A stretch of DNA of 64,000 bases from an uncultured Aquimarina sp. (GTDB taxonomy: Bacteria > Bacteroidota > Bacteroidia > Flavobacteriales > Flavobacteriaceae): the NCBI RefSeq assembly GCF_947495315.1, contig NZ_CANLYD010000005.1, positions 347,868 through 411,867 on the forward strand. The letters run 5' to 3'. The notes under the pieces were generated by a model. That model saw only the letters and a list, made by a program, of their open reading frames with translations. It was not told the DNA's origin and made no database searches. The position numbers were made by a program, and so were the translations under genes. Positions 1-8,198 of this stretch are shown one piece after another (position 1 is the stretch's first letter; the number at the start of each line of letters is the position of its first letter).

Positions 1-732
1 TTTGAAGTGTTCGAAGAGATTACGAAAATAGAACAGTTTCAAACAGCAGTCGTTCATAGTGACCAAGGATTATCAAGCAGTATTTTAATCCCAAAAGATC
101 AACATTTGATGCTCAATATTATCTGTATTAATAAAAAAGAATATTTCGATAAATTTAGCATACAGAATAACCAGTTTGGTAAAAAATTGCAAAGCTTATT
201 ATTTAATATAAAAACAAAGTCTAAACATTTTCATATTGGAGGTTATAACCTAAAAGTCGCAGAGCAATTAAAATTATTATTTGGGGTAGAGCATAGTAAT
301 GAAGTTTCTGAATTATTATCCCAAAAAGGGAGGTACTATCTGATCTTGGCAAAGCATATTGAACAGTTCCATGCAGAAATTGAGAATAACTCTAATACAA
401 GTGGTTTGTTAAAAAATGAACTAAAGGCGATTTCTCAAGTAAGTGATTATATTAAACAGCATCCGGAAATACAGCATAGTATAAAATCATTATGTTTAGA
501 ATCTGGACTTTCTCCTGCAAAATTACAAGAAGGTTTTAAGTTTATTTTTCAAAGAACTGTTTCCGACTTCGTGAGAAATGTACGATTAGAAAAAGCAGAA
601 AAATTGATAAAGACTACAGAGTTAACGATTTCTGAAGTCGTGTATTCGGTTGGATTAACTAGTAGAAGCTATTTTTGTAAAATTTTTAAGAAAAAGTACT
701 CCTGTAGCCCAAAAGAATACAAATCAAGATAA
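1..732 (+). CDS. AraC family transcriptional regulator, PchR-like (5' end cut by window)
   Basis: The reading frame is open from base 1, so the gene starts upstream and the GTG at base 7 is not a credible start. The last ~100 residues are a double helix-turn-helix AraC domain ending in a typical 'SPKEYKSR' tail. The protein aligns along its whole visible length with the 354-aa regulator at 10273-11337, for example KLQEGFK, VRLEKA and SxSRSYFxKIFK, so about 110 N-terminal residues are probably missing. The two are paralogues flanking the first part of the stress cluster and may control it; that is inference. A perfect hairpin follows the gene. Confidence 0.9.
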   Translation, partial: FEVFEEITKIEQFQTAVVHSDQGLSSSILIPKDQHLMLNIICINKKEYFDKFSIQNNQFGKKLQSLLFNIKTKSKHFHIGGYNLKVAEQLKLLFGVEHSNEVSELLSQKGRYYLILAKHIEQFHAEIENNSNTSGLLKNELKAISQVSDYIKQHPEIQHSIKSLCLESGLSPAKLQEGFKFIFQRTVSDFVRNVRLEKAEKLIKTTELTISEVVYSVGLTSRSYFCKIFKKKYSCSPKEYKSR

Positions 733-852
733 TTAATAGTGTTTCTGATTTGTTATAAGGTGTTTTTGGGATTAGAGCTAAAGTAGATGTTATATTTAGA
801 GAAAACTATATCTCCTTTTTCTTTTGGCAATAAAAGCTCTTTGACTAATGAA

Positions 853-908
853 TTTTACATACAAAAAGAGATCATTAATATGTTAATGATCTCTTTTTGT
901 ATGTAAAA
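853..908. terminator. Bidirectional hairpin terminator
   Basis: The two arms are perfect inverted repeats of 26 bases (853-878 and 883-908) around a TATG loop. They contain A-rich and T-rich tracts on both sides, so the structure can end transcription from both the AraC gene on the left and the convergent DUF2383 gene on the right. Confidence 0.85.
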
Positions 909-919
909 AAATAATGTAT

Positions 920-1369
920 CTAGTGTAAGTCCTCTAATCTTTTAATTGAAGATAATCCTTGCAATATTTTATTTTTTTGCTGAGTTAATACTGTTTGTGT
1001 AGTTGGTGGTAATGTAGTTTCAGAAAGAACATCGTTGTATTCCTCCAATGCAGATTTCTCTCCTCTAATTGCTTCTTCTAACATAGACTCTTCATTGTCA
1101 GAGGATAAAAACGATTTTACATCCATCCACGCTCGGTGTGCTGACCCTGCAATACTTCCTCCTTTTTCAATTTCTTGACCAACGGATTTGAGTTCGGTTT
1201 TAAGCTCGTGACCAAAATCGTAACGCTCTTGAGCTTTTTGATTAAAGTAATTTTTTAATCCAGAGTGATTGGTGTTTTCAGCAGCTTTTTTAAATCCCTT
1301 TTCTGCATCATACGTCTTTTCTAATAAATCATTAAGTTTGTTTCCAACTTTTTCAGAATAAGTTGCCAT
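920..1369 (-). CDS. PA2169 family four-helix-bundle protein (DUF2383)
   Basis: A 149-residue, fully helical, charged protein with no signal peptide. It fits the PA2169/DUF2383 family, a ferritin-like four-helix bundle usually found with stress genes. Two helical hairpins can be seen, roughly residues 5-70 and 85-147, each with the pattern AE..F..AA....L..YF..... The biochemical role of the family is unknown. It is convergent with the AraC regulator and shares its terminator. The 61-aa product at 2440-2625 resembles its first hairpin. Confidence 0.85.
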   Translation of the reverse strand: MATYSEKVGNKLNDLLEKTYDAEKGFKKAAENTNHSGLKNYFNQKAQERYDFGHELKTELKSVGQEIEKGGSIAGSAHRAWMDVKSFLSSDNEESMLEEAIRGEKSALEEYNDVLSETTLPPTTQTVLTQQKNKILQGLSSIKRLEDLH

Positions 1370-1472
1370 AAATTTTAGTTTTAAGTGAACGATAATTATT
1401 TATAGATGCTGATCGATTAACATCTTATATTTAACGTTACCAGCCATTTTAAATGCCGGGCATTGTATCGTA

Positions 1473-1571
1473 CTATCTTCTGTTTCTTTTTTTTCGCATT
1501 CCTGTTGTGACGACTATGATCACACCTGAAGCGAATCCACTTACAAATATCAATAGAAATTGAAGCCCCAT
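1473..1571 (-). CDS. Small membrane peptide, 32 aa
   Basis: An ATG at 1571 opens a frame ending in TAG at 1473. It encodes one hydrophobic helix (residues 3-22) followed by a strongly basic tail (RKKRNRR). That is the layout of a real single-pass membrane micropeptide with a cytoplasmic C-terminus. No homologue is recognised and no Shine-Dalgarno sequence is visible. The rest of 1370-1761 shows nothing else. Confidence 0.4.
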   Translation of the reverse strand: MGLQFLLIFVSGFASGVIIVVTTGMRKKRNRR

Positions 1572-1761
1572 TTCTTTTAAATTTTATACGAAGATAAAGT
1601 CGTCTTGTAATTTCTATTTGCTCAGATAAACGAAAAATTGACTCATTTAGAATTTAACTTTTTATAGCAAGACGCAAGCTTTTCAGCGGGTTTGAGTCAA
1701 TAAGTTTTTTGATTGGATTAATGTATTTGGTATCTATAATTGATCTTGCAATAAAAAATTT

Positions 1762-1971
1762 ATGATACGAAAAGGGAGTAAAGTTTCGTGGAAATGGGGT
1801 CAAGGTAAGTCAAACGGAAAGGTAGAGGAAACACATACTAGTAAGGTAACCAAAACCATAAAAGGAACTGAAGTAACCAGAATTGGCGAGGAAGGAAATA
1901 AAGCGCTTTATATACAACAAGATGACGGTGATTATGTGCTTAAAAGTGAAAACGAAGTTGATCGTATATAG
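1762..1971 (+). CDS. DUF2945 (HVA1/TUDOR-like) protein, copy 1
   Basis: A 69-residue protein with the DUF2945 pattern: a basic KGxKVxWxxGxGKxxGxVEE start, a central threonine-rich segment, then KALYIxxDDGxxVLKxxxEV. This is a small beta-barrel, TUDOR-like fold of unknown function, also called hypervirulence-associated TUDOR in fungi and common in bacterial stress clusters. It is followed 28 bases later by a second, diverged copy, so the pair arose by tandem duplication and is probably co-transcribed with the YqaE-like peptide. Confidence 0.8.
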   Translation: MIRKGSKVSWKWGQGKSNGKVEETHTSKVTKTIKGTEVTRIGEEGNKALYIQQDDGDYVLKSENEVDRI

Positions 1972-1999
1972 TTAAATTGATATAGCTCAAAATTAGGAC

Positions 2000-2209
2000 A
2001 TGATAAAAAAAGGAGAAAAAGTAAGGTGGACTCAAGATCAAACTACCTTATTCGGTATTGTCGAAGAAACATATATGTACAAGATTACAAGAAAAATAAA
2101 GGAGAATTCGTTGGTCCGTTTTAGCAGTGCAAATAAGGCACTATATATTAAGAGTTCTGATGGTTCACATGTGCTGAAAGATTATACTGAGGTTATTTTA
2201 TGCAGATAA
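2000..2209 (+). CDS. DUF2945 (HVA1/TUDOR-like) protein, copy 2
   Basis: Also 69 residues, with the same order of motifs as its upstream neighbour: MIKKGEKVRW, GIVEETYMYKITRKIK, and NKALYIKSSDGSHVLKDYTEV. It has lost the glycine-rich GQGKSNG loop of copy 1, which reads TQDQTTLFG here. This suggests the two copies have diverged in the binding face. Function unknown. Confidence 0.75.
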   Translation: MIKKGEKVRWTQDQTTLFGIVEETYMYKITRKIKENSLVRFSSANKALYIKSSDGSHVLKDYTEVILCR

Positions 2210-2276
2210 TTAGAATGACTGAAGAAAGCAATTTTAACAAACCAATAAAGAATAATAACTAATAAATCATAAAACT

Positions 2277-2429
2277 ATGTCTTTTCTAACAATAATTTTG
2301 AACATTTTATTACCGCCATTAGCTGTTTTTTTAAAACATGGACTCGGAACTACGTTTTTAATTAGTCTGATATTAACTTTAATCGGATGGTTGCCTGGTG
2401 TCATTCATGCCTTTATAGTTAATAAATAA
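2277..2429 (+). CDS. YqaE/Pmp3 family membrane peptide, 50 aa
   Basis: A 50-residue protein with two membrane helices. It carries the family signatures: a proline pair in the first helix (LLPPLAVF), a GLGTTF turn, and LIGWLPGVIHAFIV in the second helix. Pmp3/YqaE proteins are plasma-membrane proteolipids induced by salt, cold or membrane stress. The frame runs from the ATG at 2277 to TAA at 2427-2429 and lies in a same-strand run with the two DUF2945 genes, as in many bacterial stress clusters. Confidence 0.85.
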   Translation: MSFLTIILNILLPPLAVFLKHGLGTTFLISLILTLIGWLPGVIHAFIVNK

Positions 2430-2439
2430 AGTCAGTGGT

Positions 2440-2625
2440 ATGAATGTCAGAGGTGAATCACAAAAAGTATTAGGCGTTCTTTTTGAAGCGGAAATAAGAT
2501 ATTACAGAGCTGCAAGAGAGGTTCAGATTGTATCGCTTTCTCGATTTTTGAATTACCAGAGTATGCTAAGAAACAAATACGCTCATAAATTTGCTGAAGC
2601 ACTTTCTTTTAATGAAGTGGTATGA
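2440..2625 (+). CDS. Detached half of a DUF2383/PA2169-like helical bundle
   Basis: A 61-residue helical protein ending in TGA. It aligns without gaps to residues ~21-59 of the DUF2383 protein at 920-1369: AE...[YF]..AA.......L..[FY].N......R....H....L match in register, about ten identities in 39 positions. It therefore looks like one helical hairpin of that fold, which would have to dimerise to make a four-helix bundle. It begins ten bases after the YqaE-like gene. Whether it is functional or a relic is not decided by the sequence. Confidence 0.55.
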   Translation: MNVRGESQKVLGVLFEAEIRYYRAAREVQIVSLSRFLNYQSMLRNKYAHKFAEALSFNEVV

Positions 2626-2685
2626 TATAAAAAAAGGTAGTATCACGCTAACAGTGTAAGTAAAAAAATCTGCTTCTCATTGTAT

Positions 2686-2919
2686 TTAACGTTAGTTCGA
2701 TATAAGAAAATTCACGTCAGTCAGAGTGTCCGCCTCAAGCGGATGTATCGGAGACCTGCCTACCTGTCGGATTGCAGGTAGGCAAGTGAATTTTCAATCA
2801 AAAGCCTAATTTCGATACCCTCCATAGGCAGGCAGGCTAATTTTTCTACGTTTCACTATGAAAAATTAAATCAATTTGACGGCTTTTTTAAACCAAATCG
2901 TTAGATCGAACTCACGTTA
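2686..2919. repeat. MITE-like intergenic repeat, copy 1
   Basis: The ends are imperfect inverted repeats, TTAACGTTAGTTCGA at 2686-2700 against the complement of TCGAACTCACGTTAT at 2906-2920, 13 of 15 matching. Most of the interior matches the reverse complement of 45762-45950, including GTGTCCGCC, GGATGTATCG, AGCCTAATTTCGATAC and CAATTTGACGGCTTT. This copy is longer because it carries an extra GC-rich hairpin at 2757-2784 (TGCCTACCTG / CAGGTAGGCA). It ends on the base before the stop codon of the AI-2E gene. Confidence 0.75.
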
Positions 2920-2920
2920 T

Positions 2921-3952
2921 TTATAATTTTTCTTCACCATTCGGTGTTGATTTTCCATATTCTGATTTATAGATTTGAACCACTATTAAAAACAGACTAA
3001 TTAATAGCGGACCAAAAATGAGTCCTATAAAGCCAAATAGAGGAACACCGACAATCACTCCAATAAGAGTTATTATTGGGTGTACATTATCTAATTTTTG
3101 TAAAACATATAGCCGGACTATGTTATCAGAAAACCCAACAACTACTAATCCGTATATTAAAATCCCCCAAGCTTGATAAACGTGTCCGGTGGAGTGTGTA
3201 ATTATAAATACGGGCAATATACCAATGATCGTACCCACAAAAGGAATCATAGATCCAACGATTACTATAACGAACCAAAACAAAGGATCTTCTATACCAA
3301 ATATCAGGAATCCAATAAGCGCAACAACTCCTTGTATGATGGCAACCAATGGAATACCAACGGCATTAGATCGAACCATTTTCTGGCTCTCGTCACCTAT
3401 AATTTTTAAATTATCTTTGTTAATTGGTATATACTCAAAAAGAGATTCCCTTAATTTCCTTCTGTTCGTAAACATATAATAGAGGAGAAAATACATAATA
3501 CCAATAGAAATAAATACATTAAAAGTGCCTCCGGCAAAGCTTTGCAAGTTTTCTGTAGTCCAATTAGAAATGGCTTCTGCGTCTAATTGTTCGCTTAGAT
3601 CGTAGCCAATTTCATTTTCCCAAGTGTCCAACCTTCCCTTAAGTGCCACAATAACTTTTTCAAAATTATCTGCAACGTGTCCAATTTTGTTGCTCAACAT
3701 AAGAATTAAACCCACTACAGGTACTAATATTCCTAAGAAAGAACCAATTAATAATGCTATTGCTGCAAGGTCTGGATGCCAGCCTTTGCGAACCAAAAGC
3801 ACCATCCACTTTCGTAAAATGACATAAATGGTGATCGCTCCCAAAATACCGGATAGATACGGGAGGATTTCTCTAAATATAAGTCCGCCAATTAAAAATA
3901 TAAGAAGTAATACAAAAACCTGCCGTATAATGTTTGGGCTAATATTTTTCAT
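2921..3952 (-). CDS. AI-2E family transporter (PerM/YdiK-like permease)
   Basis: A 343-residue integral membrane protein with about eight hydrophobic helices and the central soluble stretch (residues ~75-140) typical of the family. The conserved C-terminal half is clear: IQGVVALIGFLIFGI, GSMIPFVGTIIGILP, then HPIITLIGVIVGVPLFGFIGLIFGPLL. Members export small molecules or exchange Na+ and H+; substrate cannot be told from sequence. The gene is 32 bases downstream of an MscS gene on the same strand, so an osmotic or ion-homeostasis role fits. A repeat element abuts its stop codon. Confidence 0.9.
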   Translation of the reverse strand: MKNISPNIIRQVFVLLLIFLIGGLIFREILPYLSGILGAITIYVILRKWMVLLVRKGWHPDLAAIALLIGSFLGILVPVVGLILMLSNKIGHVADNFEKVIVALKGRLDTWENEIGYDLSEQLDAEAISNWTTENLQSFAGGTFNVFISIGIMYFLLYYMFTNRRKLRESLFEYIPINKDNLKIIGDESQKMVRSNAVGIPLVAIIQGVVALIGFLIFGIEDPLFWFVIVIVGSMIPFVGTIIGILPVFIITHSTGHVYQAWGILIYGLVVVGFSDNIVRLYVLQKLDNVHPIITLIGVIVGVPLFGFIGLIFGPLLISLFLIVVQIYKSEYGKSTPNGEEKL

Positions 3953-3984
3953 TTATAATTTTTGATTTATTCTTTAAAGATATC

Positions 3985-4872
3985 CTATTTTTCTTCTTCT
4001 TCTTTCATTAAATCAAAACCTTTAGGGAAATCTAATGTTCGTATAGGGAATGGGATGTTGATGTTATTTTTATCATATGCTTCTTTCATTAACATCATGG
4101 TTTCACTTTTAGCTTTAGCAACTTCCAAAGCAGAGGTAGAATTAATCCAAAAACGGAGTTCGTAGTTAATTGAACTATCCCCAAATTCTCTCCATAAGAA
4201 TAAAACGTCATTTTTTTTCTGTACTGCTTCAAAATTAGAGACTATAGTTTCTTTTGTAAGTTTTTCGACAAATCTTAGGTCTGATTCATATCCAACACCA
4301 CACTCAAGAATGACACGCGATTGTGCTGTAGTTGAGTAATTCTTAATTGGGTTGTCTACTACCAATTTATTAGGGATATATACTAAATTATTATCTACTT
4401 GCTTTATGGTAACGGCACGTAGATCTATATCGATAACTTCTCCTTCAAAGTCATTGGTTTCTATCCAGTCTCCAAATTTGATGTGTTTGATATACGAAAG
4501 GATTATACCTGAGTAGGTGTTGGCTAATGCTCCTTGTAATGCCAAACCAACGGCAAGACCAGCTACCCCAGCACCTGCAAGAATGGTGTTCAGTGCTTTA
4601 TCCAGATTAAGAATACCCAAAATCAGAAATAATCCTATAATGACAACAGCAATAGATATAAATTTTGAAATCAGATTTTTCATCGATGGTTGAAGTCTGC
4701 TTTTATCGAGTATCTTTCGTGCTAGTTTGCTAATATATTTTGAAGCAATAAGTGCTACTATGAATACAAAGACTGCTATCAAAATATTGGGTAAGTTTAC
4801 TACAATCGAGTCTAACCAAGATTCTAGTTTTTCATACATTTTATTCCAGGCATTGATTAGTTTGTCATTCAT
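3985..4872 (-). CDS. Small-conductance mechanosensitive channel, MscS family (1 of 3)
   Basis: 295 residues. Three membrane helices occupy about residues 25-125. The pore helix reads LNTILAGAGVAGLAVGLALQGALANTYSG when aligned with MscS, with the alternating G and A that pack the heptameric pore. A beta domain follows (FGDWIETNDFEGEVIDIDLRAV) and then the alpha/beta C-terminal domain. MscS channels open under membrane tension and release solutes during hypo-osmotic shock. It is the likely first gene of a unit with the downstream AI-2E transporter. Two further MscS paralogues are in the window. Confidence 0.93.
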   Translation of the reverse strand: MNDKLINAWNKMYEKLESWLDSIVVNLPNILIAVFVFIVALIASKYISKLARKILDKSRLQPSMKNLISKFISIAVVIIGLFLILGILNLDKALNTILAGAGVAGLAVGLALQGALANTYSGIILSYIKHIKFGDWIETNDFEGEVIDIDLRAVTIKQVDNNLVYIPNKLVVDNPIKNYSTTAQSRVILECGVGYESDLRFVEKLTKETIVSNFEAVQKKNDVLFLWREFGDSSINYELRFWINSTSALEVAKAKSETMMLMKEAYDKNNINIPFPIRTLDFPKGFDLMKEEEEK

Positions 4873-4885
4873 GTTTTTTTGATTT

Positions 4886-5147
4886 TTAGTGTTTAATATT
4901 TTTTAAAAATGTTGGTGTGTAGTCCGACAGTAATTTTAAAATAGCACCTTCTGTATTGGTGAAATAATCCTCTAATTGATCAGAAGGATCAATTCTGTTA
5001 AATACCTTTTCTATAGAACCATCTTTATAAGATGACTCTACGAAGGGATGCACATAGTATTTACGACAGATATTTCTAGTGTTTCCTAAACTGGTTGCAG
5101 CCATATCATATGCTTTTAGAATATTCTTTTGTATTTCTTTTTTATTT
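4886..5147 (-). pseudogene. C-terminal fragment of DNA topoisomerase IB
   Basis: The translation contains LGNTRNICRKYYVHP, the C-terminal active-site region of bacterial topoisomerase IB (the catalytic Tyr lies in CR.xYxHP). In-frame codons continue upstream of the ATG at 5104 (NKKEIQKNILKAYD, also family-like) to a TGA near 5146, so the ATG is only internal. Roughly the first 270 residues, including the other catalytic residues, are absent. The natural C-terminus is intact and lies 13 bases from the mscS start. This looks like a 5'-truncated relic, not a working enzyme. Confidence 0.7.
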
Positions 5148-5190
5148 AGGGCTAATCAAAAATACCATTATATTATGCTCTTAAAATAAA

Positions 5191-5224
5191 AATGACCTCT
5201 TTAAATATATCTAAAGAGGCCATT
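5191..5224 (-). terminator. Hairpin terminator of the acidic lipoprotein gene
   Basis: AATGACCTCTTTA (5191-5203) pairs with TAAAGAGGCCATT (5212-5224) with one mismatch. Read on the minus strand, the stem is followed by ATTTTTATTTT, so it would stop transcripts from the gene ending at 5261 before the topoisomerase relic. Confidence 0.75.
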
Positions 5225-5260
5225 TCGTCAACTAACCATATCTATCTGGAATTAGATATA

Positions 5261-5836
5261 CTATTTAGTGAAAATCACTCTTGGTTTTTTTAAGCCTGCT
5301 TTAAAAGCATTAATGTCTTTTATGTATTTATACTGATCATTAAATACTCTGTCCGGCTTTTCTCCCATAATGATATGCTTTACGTTAAGGTCAGGAGCAT
5401 TAAGAATTACACGATCAGAAACTCTTAGTTTTTTGTCCCCTAGATCTTGATCTAATTCTTTCAGACTAGAAATAACGTATAATTTATCGTTGGAAGCAAT
5501 AATCTCTTTAATATCAATAGAGTGTTCTTTACCAGTTACTTCTGCCTCAACTGTTAGCGTAAGTTCTTCTTTCTCTCCACTATTCGGCATATCTACATCA
5601 ACATAAGGTACTTCTACCTCTACTTCTTCCATTACCACAACAACTTTAGGGACCTTAACCATTTTAGTTCTTGTTCCTACATTCACATCAGCCCAATCAA
5701 CATCAAATGTTGGAAGTTGCCCAGCTTCGGTATCAATATCTACATCTACATCAGGTAATTTTGCTTCTTTTTTTTGCTGTATATCACAGCTTGTTACTAA
5801 AAGAATGATCATTAATATTCCTGCAAATTTTTTCAT
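5261..5836 (-). CDS. Acidic lipoprotein with VDV repeats, unknown function
   Basis: A 191-residue protein with a lipoprotein signal peptide (hydrophobic residues 5-15, lipobox LVTSC, Cys ~16). Residues 26-85 are rich in short Val-Asp/Val-Glu repeats (DVDVDID, FDVDWADVNV, EVEVEVPYVDVDM), which suggests an extended acidic beta or linker segment. The C-terminal half (residues ~90-190) is less biased and probably folded. No family is recognised. It is probably periplasm-facing or exposed on an envelope membrane. A long-range inverted repeat lies in its leader. Confidence 0.6.
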   Translation of the reverse strand: MKKFAGILMIILLVTSCDIQQKKEAKLPDVDVDIDTEAGQLPTFDVDWADVNVGTRTKMVKVPKVVVVMEEVEVEVPYVDVDMPNSGEKEELTLTVEAEVTGKEHSIDIKEIIASNDKLYVISSLKELDQDLGDKKLRVSDRVILNAPDLNVKHIIMGEKPDRVFNDQYKYIKDINAFKAGLKKPRVIFTK

Positions 5837-6144
5837 AATTAAAAGGTTTTTTAGTTTAAAAATTAAGGGCTACTTATTTTAACACATCACATTTGCCCTA
5901 ATGATATTTTACGTTTTTGATTTTAGTAGCCCTTATTTCTATTTGTTACAAGGCAAAGGTAGATTTCAAGGAGTGATAAACTGTGCGCATATACAATTTT
6001 CCTTGACTGTTTTGGTAGTTAGGTGAATTAGGTACAAAGTATTCTGTATTTGGTATTGAGTTAAAAAATATAGTGATTGCACAACGGCATCATATATTAA
6101 TTCGTGAACTTGTAACTCAAAATAATTCTTAAAACTAAAATAAT
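5837..6144. promoter_or_regulatory. Divergent intergenic region with long-range inverted repeat
   Basis: This stretch separates the acidic lipoprotein (minus) from the FMN reductase (plus) and must hold both promoters. AAGGGCTACT at 5865-5874 and AGTAGCCCTT at 5925-5934 are a perfect 10-bp inverted repeat around 50 bases, close to the lipoprotein start. In RNA this would be a leader hairpin; in DNA it could be a looping operator. No strong TAnnTTTG box was recognised and no gene is seen. Confidence 0.5.
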
Positions 6145-6864
6145 ATGAGCTCTACAAAACAACCTGATTTTTCTAATCTGAAAGCATTATACATTAACTG
6201 TACTTTAAAAAGTTCTAATCAAAAAAGCAATACTGAAGGACTTATGAATGTATCTATGGATATTATGAAATCCGAAAATGTAAGAGTAGAATATCTTCGA
6301 TTAGTAGATTATGATGTTGCTTATGGGTTAATGCCTGATATGAAGGATGAAGGAAAAGAAAAAGACGATTGGCCGGAAATCTATGACAAAATAATGGATG
6401 CTGATATCCTAATTATAGGAACACCTATATGGTTAGGAGAAAAATCATCTGTCGCCACCAAATTAATTGAAAGATTGTACGGAATGAGTGGTAAAACTAA
6501 TAAAAAAGGACAGTATATTTATTATGGAAAAGTTGGTGGGTGTGTCATCACAGGTAATGAAGATGGAATAAAGCACTGCGCGATGGGAATCCTATATGCT
6601 TTACAGCATTTGGGTTACAGTATACCTCCACAAGCGGACTGTGGATGGATAGGAGAAGCAGGTCCCGGACCAAGTTACCTAGACGAAGAGTCTGGTGCAA
6701 AGAACAATGCTTTTACCAATAGAAACACTACCTTTATGACTTATAATTTACTTCATTTAGCTGCTATATTAAAGAATAATAATGGTTATAGCTCATATGG
6801 TAATTCTAGAGAAGATTGGGATGATGGTACACGATGGAATTTTGAAAACCCTGAATATCGCTAA
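6145..6864 (+). CDS. NADPH-dependent FMN reductase / flavodoxin-family protein
   Basis: A 239-residue protein with a flavodoxin-like fold. Strand one and the phosphate-binding turn (LYINCTLKSSNQKSNT, residues ~14-30) are followed by DADILIIGTPIWLG (residues ~88-101), the FMN-binding signature of NADPH-dependent FMN reductases. The C-terminal ~60 residues are specific to a subfamily that ends in a WxFENP-like tail. The likely role is a quinone- or flavin-reducing oxidoreductase protecting against oxidative or electrophile stress. It starts a probable operon with the DUF2254 and DUF2652 genes (gaps of 32 and 18 bases). Confidence 0.85.
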   Translation: MSSTKQPDFSNLKALYINCTLKSSNQKSNTEGLMNVSMDIMKSENVRVEYLRLVDYDVAYGLMPDMKDEGKEKDDWPEIYDKIMDADILIIGTPIWLGEKSSVATKLIERLYGMSGKTNKKGQYIYYGKVGGCVITGNEDGIKHCAMGILYALQHLGYSIPPQADCGWIGEAGPGPSYLDEESGAKNNAFTNRNTTFMTYNLLHLAAILKNNNGYSSYGNSREDWDDGTRWNFENPEYR

Positions 6865-6896
6865 TCTATTATATTAAGAAAAGTAGACAGACTGTT

Positions 6897-8180
6897 ATGA
6901 AATCCACATTGAAGTTTTTAAAAAGAGTAAAAAGTGCTGTCTTTCATAGCATCGCATTTTATCCTATTCTAATTAGTGCAGCATTCTTTTTTTTGGCAAT
7001 TATTTTGTTATTTGTAGAAAATCTGGAAGTAATCGATTCCATTAAGGAAAAGGTGCCATATCTTTTGGTACAGGATAATGAAACTGCCAGAACAATTCTT
7101 TCTACATTATTTGGGGGGATATTGTCATTGACCGTTTTTAGTTTTACCATGGTAATGGTAGTATTAAATCAAGCTTCTTCTAACTTTTCTCCAAGACTTT
7201 TGCCAGGGTTGATCTCTAACAAAAAGCATCAAATCATACTAGGGTTTTATATTGGAACGATATTGTATGCAATAATTGTTTTAATGTCTTTAGGAGCTTA
7301 TGGTTCATCCACAAACGCCGTAGGATTTTCTGTAATGGTGTCAGCGGTACTGGGAGCATTTTGTATTGGGTTGTTTGTGTATTTTATTCATAGTATATCT
7401 CAAGCAATACAAATACATAATATTATAGACAAGATTTATGCGTCCAGTACTAAATTGCTTGAAAAGGAAAAACAAGAACAAAAAGAGAAGGGTTCTGAAA
7501 ATCAAAATACCTCATTTCAATATTGGAAGACGATACCTAGTAAAAAAACTGGTTATTATCGATCATTTGATATTACACTATTGCAGGATTCTTTAAAAAG
7601 TAAAGAAAACACAATAGAAATCATTCCTTATGCGGATCAACATATTTGGAAAGGAGATCCTGTTCTTGGTATTAAAGAACCTATTTCTGAAGAGGAATTA
7701 AAATCTTTACACATTTGTCTTTATATTCTCTCTAACAGACATGAAGACGATAGTGGTGTTGGAGGAATGATAAAATTAACCGAGGTAGCCGTAAAAGCTT
7801 TGTCTCCAGGTATTAATGATCCGGGTACTGCTATCAATGCTATTTCTAAATTAGGTCAGTTAGTGCAGCAGGCGCTAAAAATTGAACCAAAAACTATTTT
7901 GGGCATAGCTGATTGTGAAGTTACAATTATTCATAATAAAATAAGTGCCTCAGAAATAATGCGTATTGTGATTGAACCGATTCGTCTTTATGCAAAGTCA
8001 GATAGTACAGTTTCTTATGAACTATTGAGTGCATTGATTTTTATTAAAAATTGTAATGATATACATCCTGATTATGTAGAAGCTGTACAAAATGAAATTA
8101 TCGCATTAAGTAATGATTTAAAAAAACACATAAGTAATAATCAAGATCTAAAACGTATCTTAGAGTTATTAGAGACTTAA
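6897..8180 (+). CDS. DUF2254 family membrane protein
   Basis: A 427-residue protein. Four membrane helices fall in the first ~165 residues. The signature TARTILSTLFGGILSLTVFSFTMVMVVLNQASSNFSPRLLP region (residues ~63-102) is diagnostic for DUF2254. A large soluble C-terminal domain follows, with GVGGMIKLTEVAVKALSPGINDPGTA motifs around residues 285-310. Function is unknown; the family is frequent beside stress and ion-transport genes. Middle gene of the putative operon with the FMN reductase and a degenerate cyclase-like protein. Confidence 0.88.
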   Translation: MKSTLKFLKRVKSAVFHSIAFYPILISAAFFFLAIILLFVENLEVIDSIKEKVPYLLVQDNETARTILSTLFGGILSLTVFSFTMVMVVLNQASSNFSPRLLPGLISNKKHQIILGFYIGTILYAIIVLMSLGAYGSSTNAVGFSVMVSAVLGAFCIGLFVYFIHSISQAIQIHNIIDKIYASSTKLLEKEKQEQKEKGSENQNTSFQYWKTIPSKKTGYYRSFDITLLQDSLKSKENTIEIIPYADQHIWKGDPVLGIKEPISEEELKSLHICLYILSNRHEDDSGVGGMIKLTEVAVKALSPGINDPGTAINAISKLGQLVQQALKIEPKTILGIADCEVTIIHNKISASEIMRIVIEPIRLYAKSDSTVSYELLSALIFIKNCNDIHPDYVEAVQNEIIALSNDLKKHISNNQDLKRILELLET

Positions 8181-8198
8181 CTTTTTTCTTCAAAATAT

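Noticed and set aside
2921..3952. Plus-strand ORFs of 67-96 codons opposite the AI-2E gene
   Set aside because: They are antisense shadows of a membrane protein gene with Ser/Asn/Thr-rich, family-less products.
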